Shown: one piece after another, positions 18,096 through 26,652 of the stretch | How positions within the stretch are numbered: position 1 is the first letter of the stretch | Layout of the letters: each line of letters begins with the position of its first letter | DNA from: B30-G6 sp963701385 | GTDB lineage: Bacteria > Desulfobacterota > Desulfobacteria > Desulfobacterales > B30-G6 | DNA length: 64,000 bases | Direction: 5' to 3' | NCBI GenBank assembly: GCA_963701385.1 | Contig: CAVOZW010000012.1 | Location: forward strand, 1-64,000 | The notes under the pieces: generated by a model | What the model was told of the DNA's origin: nothing | The model's database searches: none | The model's input: only the letters and a program-made list of their open reading frames with translations | Program-made: the position numbers and the translations under genes

Positions 18096-18279
18096 GACGC
18101 TCTCCTATTAAAAAATGTATTCCTAAAGATACCCCCATGTTTACTTATCGAATAGCGCTATGCGTTCCTGATATTGTGTCTGTTTCGGGACTGGGTGTCG
18201 GGACTGATCTATTTTTCTATATGATAGGCAACAATCGGTGTCAAGATTTGGGTACCAAAATACTGCTTTCGTGTATTGA

Positions 18280-18408
18280 CATTGGGGTTACCGTTTCTGG
18301 GCCAGGGGGTACTGTGTTGATAGCGTTGGTCTGGATTCGGAAATGGTTCAGAAATACATCAAGCACCAAGAACAAAAAGAACGCAGGTCTGAGACCTCAG
18401 AGTACTAA
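18280..18408 (+). pseudogene. IS200/IS605-type TnpA transposase remnant (C-terminus)
   Basis: After an in-frame TGA, 42 codons read like the C-terminus of IS200-family HUH transposases: YRFWARGYCVDSVGLD followed by SEMVQKYIKHQEQKE and a stop. The catalytic HUH and Tyr region is gone, and the upstream bases read no transposase in any frame. The adjacent hairpin at 18428-18450 fits the imperfect-palindrome end of such elements. This is a dead insertion-sequence relic. Confidence 0.65.
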
Positions 18409-18427
18409 CGATTCTCGGGGCAACTCA

Positions 18428-18450
18428 CTTTGCCTCCTCAGGAGGCAAAG
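18428..18450. repeat. Perfect hairpin next to the IS200-type remnant
   Basis: CTTTGCCTCC, a TCA loop, then GGAGGCAAAG: a perfect 10-base inverted repeat starting 20 bases after the transposase remnant's stop. IS200/IS605 elements carry such subterminal hairpins at their right end for recognition by TnpA. It could also act as a terminator, though no T-run follows directly. Confidence 0.6.
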
Positions 18451-18589
18451 CAATTCTTGAGTGCATGATAGGTATTTTTTTTTAATTTTGAATGTGTTAG
18501 TTTTTATGTTTCATTATATCCTTACGATTTGTCAGTTTGACCCCACTTAATAAGACAACCTTGTCCAAACAAGAAGGAAAGGAGGCCAC

Positions 18590-19459
18590 GTGTTCGATGC
18601 ACTGATCAAGCTCATTGATGTCCAAGCCTTGGTTACCCGGTTTGTCGCTTATCTGCCGAATATTGTCAGCGCACTGATATTGCTATCCATTTTCTGGGTC
18701 GCAAACAAGGCAATTCAGAAGATGCTTTCGGCAGCCCTGATTCGCATGAAAATCGCCCGGCAGGCCCAGGGGCTTATTCTGCGTGCAGCCCGTGTTGCAT
18801 TGTACATTTTTGCCGTGCTTACCGTGGCTGACCAGCTCAAGTTTAATATCACTTCCCTTCTCGCAGGCGTGGGGGTCATGGGACTTGCTCTATCCTTTGC
18901 CGCTCAGGATACCGTCGGCAACATTATTTCCGGCGTGGTCATTATCATCGACGGCCCTTTCAAGGAAGGCGACTGGATTCAAATAGGGCAGCTGCACGCC
19001 AAGGTAACGGAAATTCGGCTGCGCACCACCGTACTGACGACCTTTGACAATGAAAGCGTGGTGGTACCGAACAAGCAGGTCTCCCAGGAGCGGATCGTCA
19101 ATTACACGATGACCCCGAACAGCCGCATAAAAGTTCCCATTGGAATCGCCTATAAGGAAGACATGCAGCAAGCGCGTGACATCATGCTGGAAACTGTCAA
19201 GGGGGATGATCGCATCCTGCTGGACCCGGCACCAAACGTCATTGTCACCGATCTGGGGGAGAGCAGTGTCAATATGCAGCTGCGGTTCTGGACGGAGGAC
19301 CCCCTGCTGAAATTCAACCTCATGTGGGAATACACTGAAAAATGCAAGCAAGCAATGGATGATGCCGGTATTGAGATCCCTTTCCCGCACATGCAGTTGT
19401 TTCTGGAAAAATCAGAGGGCTTACAGCTGTTGGCTGCGGGGGAATCGACGGAAGTATAG
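18590..19459 (+). CDS. Small-conductance mechanosensitive channel (MscS family)
   Basis: 289 residues, the size of E. coli MscS. Three N-terminal hydrophobic helices are followed by the signature pore helix and beta domain: GVMGLALSFAAQDTVGN, then VIIIDGPFKEGDWIQIG. Start is a GTG with a perfect GGAGG five bases upstream; no ATG fits. The channel releases small osmolytes on hypo-osmotic shock from the inner membrane. A second MscS-type gene converges on it, with a hairpin between them. Confidence 0.93.
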   Translation: MFDALIKLIDVQALVTRFVAYLPNIVSALILLSIFWVANKAIQKMLSAALIRMKIARQAQGLILRAARVALYIFAVLTVADQLKFNITSLLAGVGVMGLALSFAAQDTVGNIISGVVIIIDGPFKEGDWIQIGQLHAKVTEIRLRTTVLTTFDNESVVVPNKQVSQERIVNYTMTPNSRIKVPIGIAYKEDMQQARDIMLETVKGDDRILLDPAPNVIVTDLGESSVNMQLRFWTEDPLLKFNLMWEYTEKCKQAMDDAGIEIPFPHMQLFLEKSEGLQLLAAGESTEV

Positions 19460-19528
19460 AAGCTCTTTTTTCCGGTTCTAGCCCTTCTACCGTGCCACGG
19501 AAAAACCGCAGTATCAGAGATCCGTGAT

Positions 19529-19562
19529 TTAAGAACCTCCCAGCTTGCTGCAAGGTTCTTAA
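19529..19562. terminator. Bidirectional terminator between convergent mscS-type genes
   Basis: TTAAGAACCT and AGGTTCTTAA form a perfect 10-base stem around a 14-base loop. They lie between the stop codons of two convergent genes, with A/T-rich flanks on both sides. The loop contains AGCTTGCTGC, resembling the palindrome at 12560-12579. Confidence 0.65.
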
Positions 19563-19581
19563 ATAAAATCGTCCAACGATA

Positions 19582-20430
19582 TTATTCAACTTTGTACGTC
19601 ACCGTAATCATCCAAGAAGCATAATTCTCATAGGACGTTTTAAGTGCCTGGACCACTCTTTCCTTCAATGTTTCTTCGATGATTTTTGTTTGCCCGGGCC
19701 ACAGCTTGAACTTGATACGCATATAGCGCCATTGACCTTTCTTGACATCCTTGATCCCGAAGATTTCCGGTGTGGCCAGGATAATGGAGTTGTGTTGTTG
19801 ATACATTCCCTGGGCAATCGACTGAATCGTTAGTGACATCTCCTTTTCATCGATTCCTTGCGGCAGTTGAATGTCGACATAAGCGCGGATGCAGCCGCCG
19901 CGAAACTGGCTGATCACAGCAATGTTTCTGTTGGGAATCAAAATCCGCTGACCGTGCAGATTGACCAGTGTTGTGAATCTCAGTCCGATGCTATCGACCC
20001 TGCCGATTTCATCGCCCAGTTTAACCACTTCCCCGATGTTGATTGCATCCGAAAAAATCAGGGTGAGCCCGATCACCACATCCTGCACAAAACCCTGCAG
20101 ACCAAAACCGACAGCCAGGCCGATCACCGTAGCACTGGCAAAATAGGTTGTCAGCGATATTTTGAATTCGCGCAGAATCATGCCGACGGCCACAAAATAA
20201 ATGGCAAACGTGGCGGCACTGACCAGGAGGGTAACGATGGTGGCAAGTTTGGGATATTTCCGGGCCAGGTTCGCTTCCGGTGTTGCCTTATCGTCAACCT
20301 TCATCAGCAGCAGATATTGGCTGAGCCAGCGAACCCCTTTGACGGTGAAATGGGCTGCCACCGTCATAACGATAATGAGAAAAATTCTCAAAATTGGATT
20401 AAGGCTGGTCAAGATAGTTACAAGCTTCAT
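19582..20430 (-). CDS. Mechanosensitive ion channel protein (MscS family)
   Basis: 282 residues with three N-terminal helices and the MscS core (ASATVIGLAVGFGLQGFVQD, then IFSDAINIGEVVKLG). The core differs clearly from the convergent MscS-type protein at 18590, so the two are not a recent duplication. The start at 20430 has GAGGG ten bases upstream and begins with a membrane helix. An alternative upstream start would add a hydrophilic tail and overlap the DUF599 gene. Inner-membrane osmotic safety valve is the likely role. Confidence 0.9.
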   Translation of the reverse strand: MKLVTILTSLNPILRIFLIIVMTVAAHFTVKGVRWLSQYLLLMKVDDKATPEANLARKYPKLATIVTLLVSAATFAIYFVAVGMILREFKISLTTYFASATVIGLAVGFGLQGFVQDVVIGLTLIFSDAINIGEVVKLGDEIGRVDSIGLRFTTLVNLHGQRILIPNRNIAVISQFRGGCIRAYVDIQLPQGIDEKEMSLTIQSIAQGMYQQHNSIILATPEIFGIKDVKKGQWRYMRIKFKLWPGQTKIIEETLKERVVQALKTSYENYASWMITVTYKVE

Positions 20431-20518
20431 TTTTTTCGTACCCTCGTCATGGGACGCATTAATGTCGGATGTGAAGTTAATTGATTGATATGAACGATAC
20501 TCAAAACAAAGAGAAGGA

Positions 20519-21163
20519 TCAAGCCTCACGATCCAGGCGATACAGGACGGCGATCAATACCAAACTGCCGGTTAACATATAGATCGGACCGAACAGCCAC
20601 AGGGCAATGGGTACCGACAGATAGAACCCCCGCATACCGATGGTGTAGTGCAGCGCCCCGTGATTGAGAACCTGGGTAACGGCTTGCTCGGAAACCGTGG
20701 CATCGTTGTGTTCAAAGGCATTGATCATGAACCCGGCATGATTGTAGTAGCGGATGGAGAGGGTAAAATTGAAAAAAGTGTAAAAGAACAATATCCCCAA
20801 AAGCATCAGTTTCAGCATCCACAATGTTTCGGTTTTGGTCCCAAAAAAATTGAGCGCGTGGGAAATCTCGCCAAACACACCCGATCGAAAGGCTGCGGAA
20901 AATGAGCCAAGGCTGATAAGAATCGCGGTAGACGCCAAAAAGGTGGCCGCCATGACCTGGTTGCGTAGTGTCTGTACCGCCAGGATGTCGTGTTTGTCTC
21001 TGATGACCCCCCTGACCCACATCTGCCGCGCGTGATTCGTAATGCCGATAGCTGTCGACAAGGGCTTTTGCCGAACCTTTATATACAGATGCGTGTGATA
21101 GGCGATGATGACGACAGCAGTCGACACCACGAATAATATTTCCGGCAACAATATTATGGGCAT
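20519..21163 (-). CDS. DUF599 family membrane protein
   Basis: 214 residues with four hydrophobic helices (about 4-24, 71-92, 112-132, 172-205). The N-terminal part has the HTHLYIKVR-like and ARQMWVRGVI segments of DUF599 proteins, whose function is unknown. It precedes the MscS-type gene on the same strand by 88 bases, so the two may be co-transcribed. Confidence 0.8.
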   Translation of the reverse strand: MPIILLPEILFVVSTAVVIIAYHTHLYIKVRQKPLSTAIGITNHARQMWVRGVIRDKHDILAVQTLRNQVMAATFLASTAILISLGSFSAAFRSGVFGEISHALNFFGTKTETLWMLKLMLLGILFFYTFFNFTLSIRYYNHAGFMINAFEHNDATVSEQAVTQVLNHGALHYTIGMRGFYLSVPIALWLFGPIYMLTGSLVLIAVLYRLDREA

Positions 21164-21219
21164 GTTTTGCTCCTAATCCGAACATTTCATGAAACGTGAC
21201 CAGAAACATTCATTTGTCT

Positions 21220-22203
21220 CTATATATCTAAAGATCCTTTTGAGACCTGTATGACGACATTGCCCTTTTTATGTCCTTTATCGACATACCTATGGGCCGC
21301 TGCAATCTCTTCAAACGGATAGATCCGGTCTATTATTGGTTTTAGCTCTCCCGCTTCGGCAAGCTCTTTTAGTAAGATCATATCCTCTTGGCGCTCAGCC
21401 GCGACACCCAGGATGATTCTCTTGCGGCTAAAGATTGAAGCCAGGGCTCGCAAATACCACGAAAATTTGAAAACAGCCCCTAAAATGAAGATTCCCTGCG
21501 GTTTAAGTATTCTCATACAGCCTGAATAAGAGCTCTTGCCAACTGTGTCAAAGATGACATCATAAGGACCACTCAAGGTGTAGTCTTCTTTGGTATAATC
21601 GATCACTTCGGCTCCAAGAGATTTCACCATCTCCAGATTCGAAGTGCTGCAAACGCCGGTAACATCTGCGCCATAGTGCCTGGCAATTTGTACGGCAAAA
21701 GTCCCCACGCTTCCGGAAGCGCCATAAACCAGGACTTTTTGTCCTTTCTGGATATTTGCCTTTTTAAGGAAAAAAAGGGCCGTATGCCCACCAAACGGAA
21801 TTGCGGCAGCTTCCTCATCGGTCAGGTTGGCAGGTTTGTTTGTAAAGGGACCGTCTTCAGGCAGGCATATGTACTCAGCATGCGCACCCATGTTAAAACC
21901 GACTGTACCAAAGACCTGGTCCCCTTTCTTGAACTTTGTAACGTCTTTGCCAACAGATTCAACGACACCGGCCAAATCATCCCCAAGAATTTGTCTCTTG
22001 GGTTTTCTAAAACCCATATATAATCCCATGGGAAGCCAGTACAATGCCCCGACATTGAAACTGCGAAGTTTTACATCGCCTGAACTTACCGTTGTCGCAT
22101 GGATTCTTATCAGCACTTCTTTGTCTTTGGGGGTAGGTTTTTCTAGCTCTTTGAGCTGGAGAACCTCTGGTGATCCATATTTGGTGTATACAATTGCTTT
22201 CAT
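21220..22203 (-). CDS. NAD(P)H-dependent medium-chain reductase (quinone oxidoreductase-like)
   Basis: 327 residues from MKAIVYTKYG. This belongs to the zinc-free medium-chain dehydrogenase/reductase branch: a GroES-like N-terminal domain (DDLAGVVESVGKDV) and a Rossmann domain with the nucleotide loop VYGASGSVGTFAVQ. The catalytic zinc ligands are not present. Such enzymes reduce quinones or enones with NADPH. The start at 22203 has GGGGAAGAG upstream. It lies 40 bases behind the molybdenum hydroxylase large-subunit gene on the same strand and may share its transcript. Confidence 0.88.
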   Translation of the reverse strand: MKAIVYTKYGSPEVLQLKELEKPTPKDKEVLIRIHATTVSSGDVKLRSFNVGALYWLPMGLYMGFRKPKRQILGDDLAGVVESVGKDVTKFKKGDQVFGTVGFNMGAHAEYICLPEDGPFTNKPANLTDEEAAAIPFGGHTALFFLKKANIQKGQKVLVYGASGSVGTFAVQIARHYGADVTGVCSTSNLEMVKSLGAEVIDYTKEDYTLSGPYDVIFDTVGKSSYSGCMRILKPQGIFILGAVFKFSWYLRALASIFSRKRIILGVAAERQEDMILLKELAEAGELKPIIDRIYPFEEIAAAHRYVDKGHKKGNVVIQVSKGSLDI

Positions 22204-22242
22204 GGGTCTCTTCCCCAATGGTTTTGATCGGGTCATCTGGCG

Positions 22243-24420
22243 TTAGGTTGGCTTCTTTTCCAGAGCGGCCATTACACGTTCGCTGGTCATGGGCAACTGA
22301 AACACTTTGGCACCTGTGGCATCATAGACAGCTGTCGCTAAAACGCCCCCCATACAGATAATGGCCGGTTCACCCCCCCCTTTGGGTGGCAGTGAAAGGT
22401 TTGGCACAATCACGGTTTCGATTTTGGGCAACCATGAAAAACGCGGTATGGCATAGGTGTCGAAGTTGGTGTCCAGGATCTTTCCGTCGTGGAAACGCAC
22501 CTCTTCGGCCAGGGCATAGCCCAGCCCCATGGTCAAGCAACCTTCCATTTGTATGGTGGCCCCTTGTGGATTGACGACTTGACCCATCTCCTGGGCACAG
22601 GCCACTCGCTTTACCTGGATAACGCCCCCGTGTTTATCCACCTCAACCTCAGCCATGGCTGCCACATAGGTGTCGGCATCGATTCCACAAGCGATGCCGA
22701 TTCCCCTGCCACTGGGAAGATTGGCTGATGTATAGCCGAATTTATTCGCCACGGCCTCCAACACCGAGCGCATGCGCCGGTCCTTTAGATGGCGCAATCG
22801 AAAAGCCAAGGGATCTTCACGGGCTATCTCTGCCATCAGGTGAAGGTGCAGATCGCGTGCATATACGTTGGTGTTGGCTGCCGGCGCCCGCCAGGGTCCG
22901 ACTGCAAAGGGGTGAATACCTGGAGCTATGCGCCATTCACCAAAAACAGACTCCCGGTGGTGCGGAATTTCGTAAAAATTGTGACAACCGCGACTGCCGG
23001 CAAAATAGACACGATAGTCCCAAAGCACCATGTTGCCGGCATGATCCAAGCCAGAACGAATCTTGACCACTGCCGCAGGTCGAAAGGTATCGAAAAAAAA
23101 CTCCTCTTCACGGCTCCACATCAGCATGACCGGTTTACCGCTGGCCCTGGCCAGACGAGCGGCTTCAACGGCCTGTGCTGAAGCGGACTTGCCGCCAAAG
23201 CCCCCTCCCACAAAAGGGGTGATCACGCGCACCTTCTCGATGGGCAAGCCCAGCACTGTCGCCACCTGTTGCTGAACGCCAAATGGGGACTGCGTGGATG
23301 CCCAGACCGTCATTTTGTCGTTTTCATAATGGGCCAGAGCGGTGTGGGTTTCCATGGGCGCATGGGCGACATAGCTGTTTAAATAGGTCTCCTCGACAAC
23401 AACAGCAGCCTTCTTTCGACCCAGTTCGAGATCACCCGCTTGGCTGGCCACTACCGCAGGCGGCGCATTCTCGAGCAAATGGTCGAAGATATTTTCGTGA
23501 TTTATACCGGTTTGAGGCATCGTGTATTGCGCTTCGATGCTCGCCAAGGCTTGTTGCGCAATATCAGGATAGGGGTGTAAAACAGCCACCAACTCCTTAT
23601 CGCGAACGATCCGGACATTGGCAATCCCTTCTGCAGCCGAGGTGTCGATACGAATCGGCCTGGCGCCATGGGCATGTGGCCTGACAATCTTGGCATAGAG
23701 CATACCCGGCAAGCGAATATCTCCGGCAAACCGAGCCTCGCCGGTGACCTTCTCACGAGCGTCGCGTCTTAAATAGGGTTTGCCACTGATGGTATATTCG
23801 GAAAACGGTTTTAAGGGAGGCACCCCTTTTAGATGTCGTTCCATCACCCTGCCGCGGGTCAATTCTCCGTAGCTTACCCTGTTGTGCGGTCGCTCGCGAT
23901 CAGAGATGCCCCCTGCCTGAGTCACCAAGCGCCCTAAAGGGCAGTTCAGCCGCTCTGCTGCAAGTTCTCTGAGAACACCCTTGGCTTCAGCGGCCGCCTC
24001 TTTGACGAATATCCCGTAATAGCGTGTCGAAAGCGATCCCCAGGTGCCGGCGTCCCACGGGCAGCGGTCGGTGTCTCCCATGACCATGTCCACGGATTCG
24101 TAGGGAACGTCCAACTCCTCGGCCACCATCTGGGCAAAGCTGGTGACGGGTCCCTGTCCCATCTCGATCTTGCCGACAAAACAGCTTACGCGGTTGTCGA
24201 TTCCGATTTTCAGAAAGGCATTAAAATCAACCGGGACCTTGGCGCCGGCATATCCCTCGCGAGCCGCCCGGGCAAAAGCTTGCCCATCACCGACGGTGGC
24301 GTATACGATCAACCCGCCGCCCAAGAGACCCATGCGTTTGAGAAAATCTCGACGAGTTAACGATGCGGTAGGGGCAGCATCGATTGTCTTCTTTGAGGCA
24401 TAAGCCCTTTTGTTTTTCAT
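22243..24420 (-). CDS. Molybdenum hydroxylase large subunit, Tat-exported (isoquinoline 1-oxidoreductase beta type)
   Basis: 725 residues. The N-terminus is a Tat signal (TRRDFLKRMGLLGGGL), and the body matches the aldehyde/xanthine oxidase superfamily molybdopterin subunit of the IorB type. GGGFGGK near residue 400 is a cofactor-binding loop, and GGGEPAI near the end corresponds to the catalytic Glu region (the GxGE motif). Together with the [2Fe-2S] subunit it should hydroxylate an aromatic or aldehyde substrate in the periplasm, passing electrons to a cytochrome or quinone since no FAD subunit is encoded. Start and upstream stop overlap as ATGA, so the two are translationally coupled. Confidence 0.9.
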   Translation of the reverse strand: MKNKRAYASKKTIDAAPTASLTRRDFLKRMGLLGGGLIVYATVGDGQAFARAAREGYAGAKVPVDFNAFLKIGIDNRVSCFVGKIEMGQGPVTSFAQMVAEELDVPYESVDMVMGDTDRCPWDAGTWGSLSTRYYGIFVKEAAAEAKGVLRELAAERLNCPLGRLVTQAGGISDRERPHNRVSYGELTRGRVMERHLKGVPPLKPFSEYTISGKPYLRRDAREKVTGEARFAGDIRLPGMLYAKIVRPHAHGARPIRIDTSAAEGIANVRIVRDKELVAVLHPYPDIAQQALASIEAQYTMPQTGINHENIFDHLLENAPPAVVASQAGDLELGRKKAAVVVEETYLNSYVAHAPMETHTALAHYENDKMTVWASTQSPFGVQQQVATVLGLPIEKVRVITPFVGGGFGGKSASAQAVEAARLARASGKPVMLMWSREEEFFFDTFRPAAVVKIRSGLDHAGNMVLWDYRVYFAGSRGCHNFYEIPHHRESVFGEWRIAPGIHPFAVGPWRAPAANTNVYARDLHLHLMAEIAREDPLAFRLRHLKDRRMRSVLEAVANKFGYTSANLPSGRGIGIACGIDADTYVAAMAEVEVDKHGGVIQVKRVACAQEMGQVVNPQGATIQMEGCLTMGLGYALAEEVRFHDGKILDTNFDTYAIPRFSWLPKIETVIVPNLSLPPKGGGEPAIICMGGVLATAVYDATGAKVFQLPMTSERVMAALEKKPT

Positions 24421-24896
24421 GGCCGCCCTCCTTTGAGTGCCTTGGCAGCCGTTTGAACAGCCTCGACGATCCGGACATAAGTACCACATCGGCAAAGGTT
24501 GTCCTCCATGCCATCAAGGATCTCCTGAGGGGTGGGTGTGGGGTTGGACACGAGCAAGCCGTATGCGCTGAGAATCATACCCGGGGTGCAAAACCCGCAC
24601 TGCAATGCATCATGCGCCATAAACGCTTCTTGAATGGGATGTAACTGTCCGTTTTTGGACAGTCCCTCGATGGTTCTGACATCGCTTCCGGAAACTTCTT
24701 TGACAGATCTCTGACAGGCAGGTGTTGCCTCGTCATTTATCAGCACTGTACAGGCACCACAAAGGCCTTCGCCGCAGCCGAATTTGGAACCGGTCAAGCC
24801 CAGGTCGGTTCGTAAAACCCAAAGCAGGGGTCGATCACTGTCCGTGCGCAAGGTCACCGGGCTGTCGTTAAGCGTAAACGAGATTGTTTCGATCAT
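24417..24896 (-). CDS. [2Fe-2S] small subunit of molybdenum hydroxylase
   Basis: 159 residues. The N-terminal plant-type cluster has FGCGEGLCGACTVL plus a downstream Cys, and the C-terminal helical cluster domain has LQCGFCTPGM and LCRCGTY. All eight cysteines expected for two [2Fe-2S] clusters appear present. It transfers electrons from the Mo subunit encoded by the overlapping next gene and would be co-exported with it, having no signal of its own. Start at 24896 is preferred because GAGG lies 7 bases upstream. Confidence 0.93.
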   Translation of the reverse strand: MIETISFTLNDSPVTLRTDSDRPLLWVLRTDLGLTGSKFGCGEGLCGACTVLINDEATPACQRSVKEVSGSDVRTIEGLSKNGQLHPIQEAFMAHDALQCGFCTPGMILSAYGLLVSNPTPTPQEILDGMEDNLCRCGTYVRIVEAVQTAAKALKGGRP

Positions 24897-25399
24897 AAAA
24901 AACCTCACTTGGGCTGAAATCAATATATTTGATAAATGTGTAAGCCGTCACGGGAGTCGTTTGGAGGCTGGAAACCATTCGATACAAAAGGGTTATAACA
25001 CTGTTTTCAATATGAGTTAAATAGTGGCGAATTGCAATAAAAAATCCCTAAACAGGGACAAAATAGAACCTCTCCCCTGATAGGGAGCTTACCGTATCTT
25101 TTTTCATACGGTCCTTATCTTATTTTGAACAGTTGCCGAGCAATTTTGATCCGCAGCATATCGATCAAAGCCGCTTGCATTTATGCAACGGTTCTTTTTT
25201 TCGATGTCACCCGTATTGGCGTTCAGATCTGAATCCATCGTTTCCGTATCCCGTTGGATCACAAAATATATTCAATCTTTTCTAGTGCTTAAAATCAAAT
25301 TTAAATAAGCTGTCTCTTCCTCGAACGAACCTACTGTGCCCCTTTTCGATCCGATATCAGTGCCTCTTATTGGCATGCTTCAATCATTTTCATCTGTAG
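24897..25399. other. Intergenic region between divergent operons
   Basis: About 500 bases with no supported protein gene. It holds three consecutive short stem-loops (25045-25112, listed separately) and ends at a sigma-54-like promoter facing right. Its left end must contain the promoter for the molybdenum hydroxylase genes. Confidence 0.5.
25045..25112. repeat. Three consecutive short stem-loops
   Basis: TCCCT-4 nt-AGGGA (25045-25058), CTCCC-6 nt-GGGAG (25072-25087) and ACCGTAT-8 nt-ATACGGT (25091-25112; T-rich loop) lie within 70 bases of non-coding DNA. They may form a structured RNA, a terminator or protein-binding sites; the sequence does not decide. Confidence 0.4.
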
Positions 25400-25416
25400 T
25401 TGGTACGAATCCTGCT
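25400..25416 (+). promoter_or_regulatory. Sigma-54-like promoter of the Agl/Glt-like operon
   Basis: TTGGTACGAATCCTGCT fits the sigma-54 -24/-12 consensus (TTGGCAC-N5-TTGCT) with two mismatches and keeps the GG and GC dinucleotides at exact 10-base spacing. It lies about 85 bases before the first gene of the operon, whose far end faces a sigma-54 activator gene. Confidence 0.5.
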
Positions 25417-25504
25417 CCATTCTCCCAGCAAAGCACGAGCGGCCGGTTCAAATAAAAGCGTCCGCCCATGAAGTAAATTTAGAAAGTAACCAGGAGGTAT
25501 GGGA

Positions 25505-26146
25505 ATGTATGCATTTTTTCAAAATGGCGGTGAATTCATGTATGTGATTCTTTCGGTTTCGATTATAGGCATGGCCCTTTTCTGCGAACGAGCCGGATTC
25601 CTCTATTTCCGTCTTAAACTGAATACGGACAAGGCCTTTAAAAAAATCATGGTTCATCTGGAAAAAGCCAATTATCGGGGGGCCATCGATGAGTGTACCC
25701 GAATTGAAAATCATCCTCTGGGTCGAATACTCAAAGCCGGCCTGCTCAAATCAGACAAACGGGACAGAGAAATTGAAATGACCATCGAAGAAAATATTCT
25801 CAAGGAGATTCCTTTTGTCAAAGCCCGAATCAACTACCTGACGCTCCTGGCCAATATCTCCACCCTGTTGGGACTGTTGGGTACCATCATCGGGCTGATC
25901 ACCGCCTTTCAGGGGGTCAGCGAAGCCAGTGCCGCCATGAAGCAGGAAATTCTGGCGCACGGTATTTCCGTAGCCATGTTCACCACCGCTTTTGGACTGA
26001 TGGTAGCCATCCCCTGTCTGGCCGGTTTTTATGTCCTAAACAATCGTGGCGACTATCTGGTGGATCAGTTCGAGGAAAAAGCTTTGCGCTTGTTCAATAC
26101 ACTTTCGACCATGAAAAGAGAAAGGGAAGCCCAATGCCAGGTCTAA
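25505..26146 (+). CDS. MotA/TolQ/ExbB-family proton channel (AglR-like)
   Basis: 213 residues with three membrane helices (about 9-28, 109-135 and 150-175) and the family segment LANISTLLGLLGTIIGLI. With TolR/ExbD-type partners such proteins form proton-driven motors in the inner membrane. In the Myxococcus Agl-Glt and Nfs machines, AglR plays this role with AglQ and AglS. The ATG at 25505 is chosen because AGGAGG sits 7 bases upstream, while the ATG at 25499 adjoins it. Its stop overlaps the next gene by 13 bases. Confidence 0.9.
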   Translation: MYAFFQNGGEFMYVILSVSIIGMALFCERAGFLYFRLKLNTDKAFKKIMVHLEKANYRGAIDECTRIENHPLGRILKAGLLKSDKRDREIEMTIEENILKEIPFVKARINYLTLLANISTLLGLLGTIIGLITAFQGVSEASAAMKQEILAHGISVAMFTTAFGLMVAIPCLAGFYVLNNRGDYLVDQFEEKALRLFNTLSTMKREREAQCQV

Positions 26147-26643
26147 GGAAACGACGGCGCAGAGGAGAAACTGAGGTGGATGTGGATATGGTACCGATCA
26201 TGAATATGTTTCTGGTTCTGGTTCCCTTCCTGTTGATGTCGGCCTCTTTTTTACACATCAAAGCCATCAACACATCCGTACCGGTGTTAGGAACGGCGGC
26301 AGAAAAATCGCCGCTGGATCCAAATATCAAAGCCATCGTGGTGCTAGAGTTGAAGAAAGCCGCCATCGATCTGACATTGAAGGCCGAAGCACTCGAAACA
26401 AAAGATGCGGCCACATGGAGCAGGGTATTTCAAAAAAATGAACAAGGCTCCTTGCCGTTCCAATTCCTGGCAGACCATCTGGAAAAGATAAAAACAGCCT
26501 ATCCTGCCAGTGACACGCTCATCATTGTGCCCCATGACGAGGTCCTTTACGACACCATTATCCAGACCATGGATGTGGCCAGGTACCGGGAAACAGAGAT
26601 CAAGCTTTTTCCCAACGTCGTTATTTCAGGAAAAATCGGATAG
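26134..26643 (+). CDS. ExbD/TolR-family protein 1 (AglQ/AglS-like)
   Basis: 169 residues: a basic N-terminus (RKRRRRG), then VDVDMVPIMNMFLVLVPFLLM, a single membrane helix preceded by the acidic residue that carries protons in ExbD/TolR proteins (D near residue 25). The remainder is a periplasmic domain. It would form the ion-conducting stator with the TolQ-type protein. The gene overlaps its predecessor by 13 bases, so coupling is likely. Confidence 0.9.
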   Translation: MPGLRKRRRRGETEVDVDMVPIMNMFLVLVPFLLMSASFLHIKAINTSVPVLGTAAEKSPLDPNIKAIVVLELKKAAIDLTLKAEALETKDAATWSRVFQKNEQGSLPFQFLADHLEKIKTAYPASDTLIIVPHDEVLYDTIIQTMDVARYRETEIKLFPNVVISGKIG

Positions 26644-26652
26644 GAGCCGCCC

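Noticed and set aside
18137..18460. 107-codon frame over the IS200-type remnant
   Set aside because: It runs in a different frame from the recognisable TnpA tail and has no protein-like pattern of its own.
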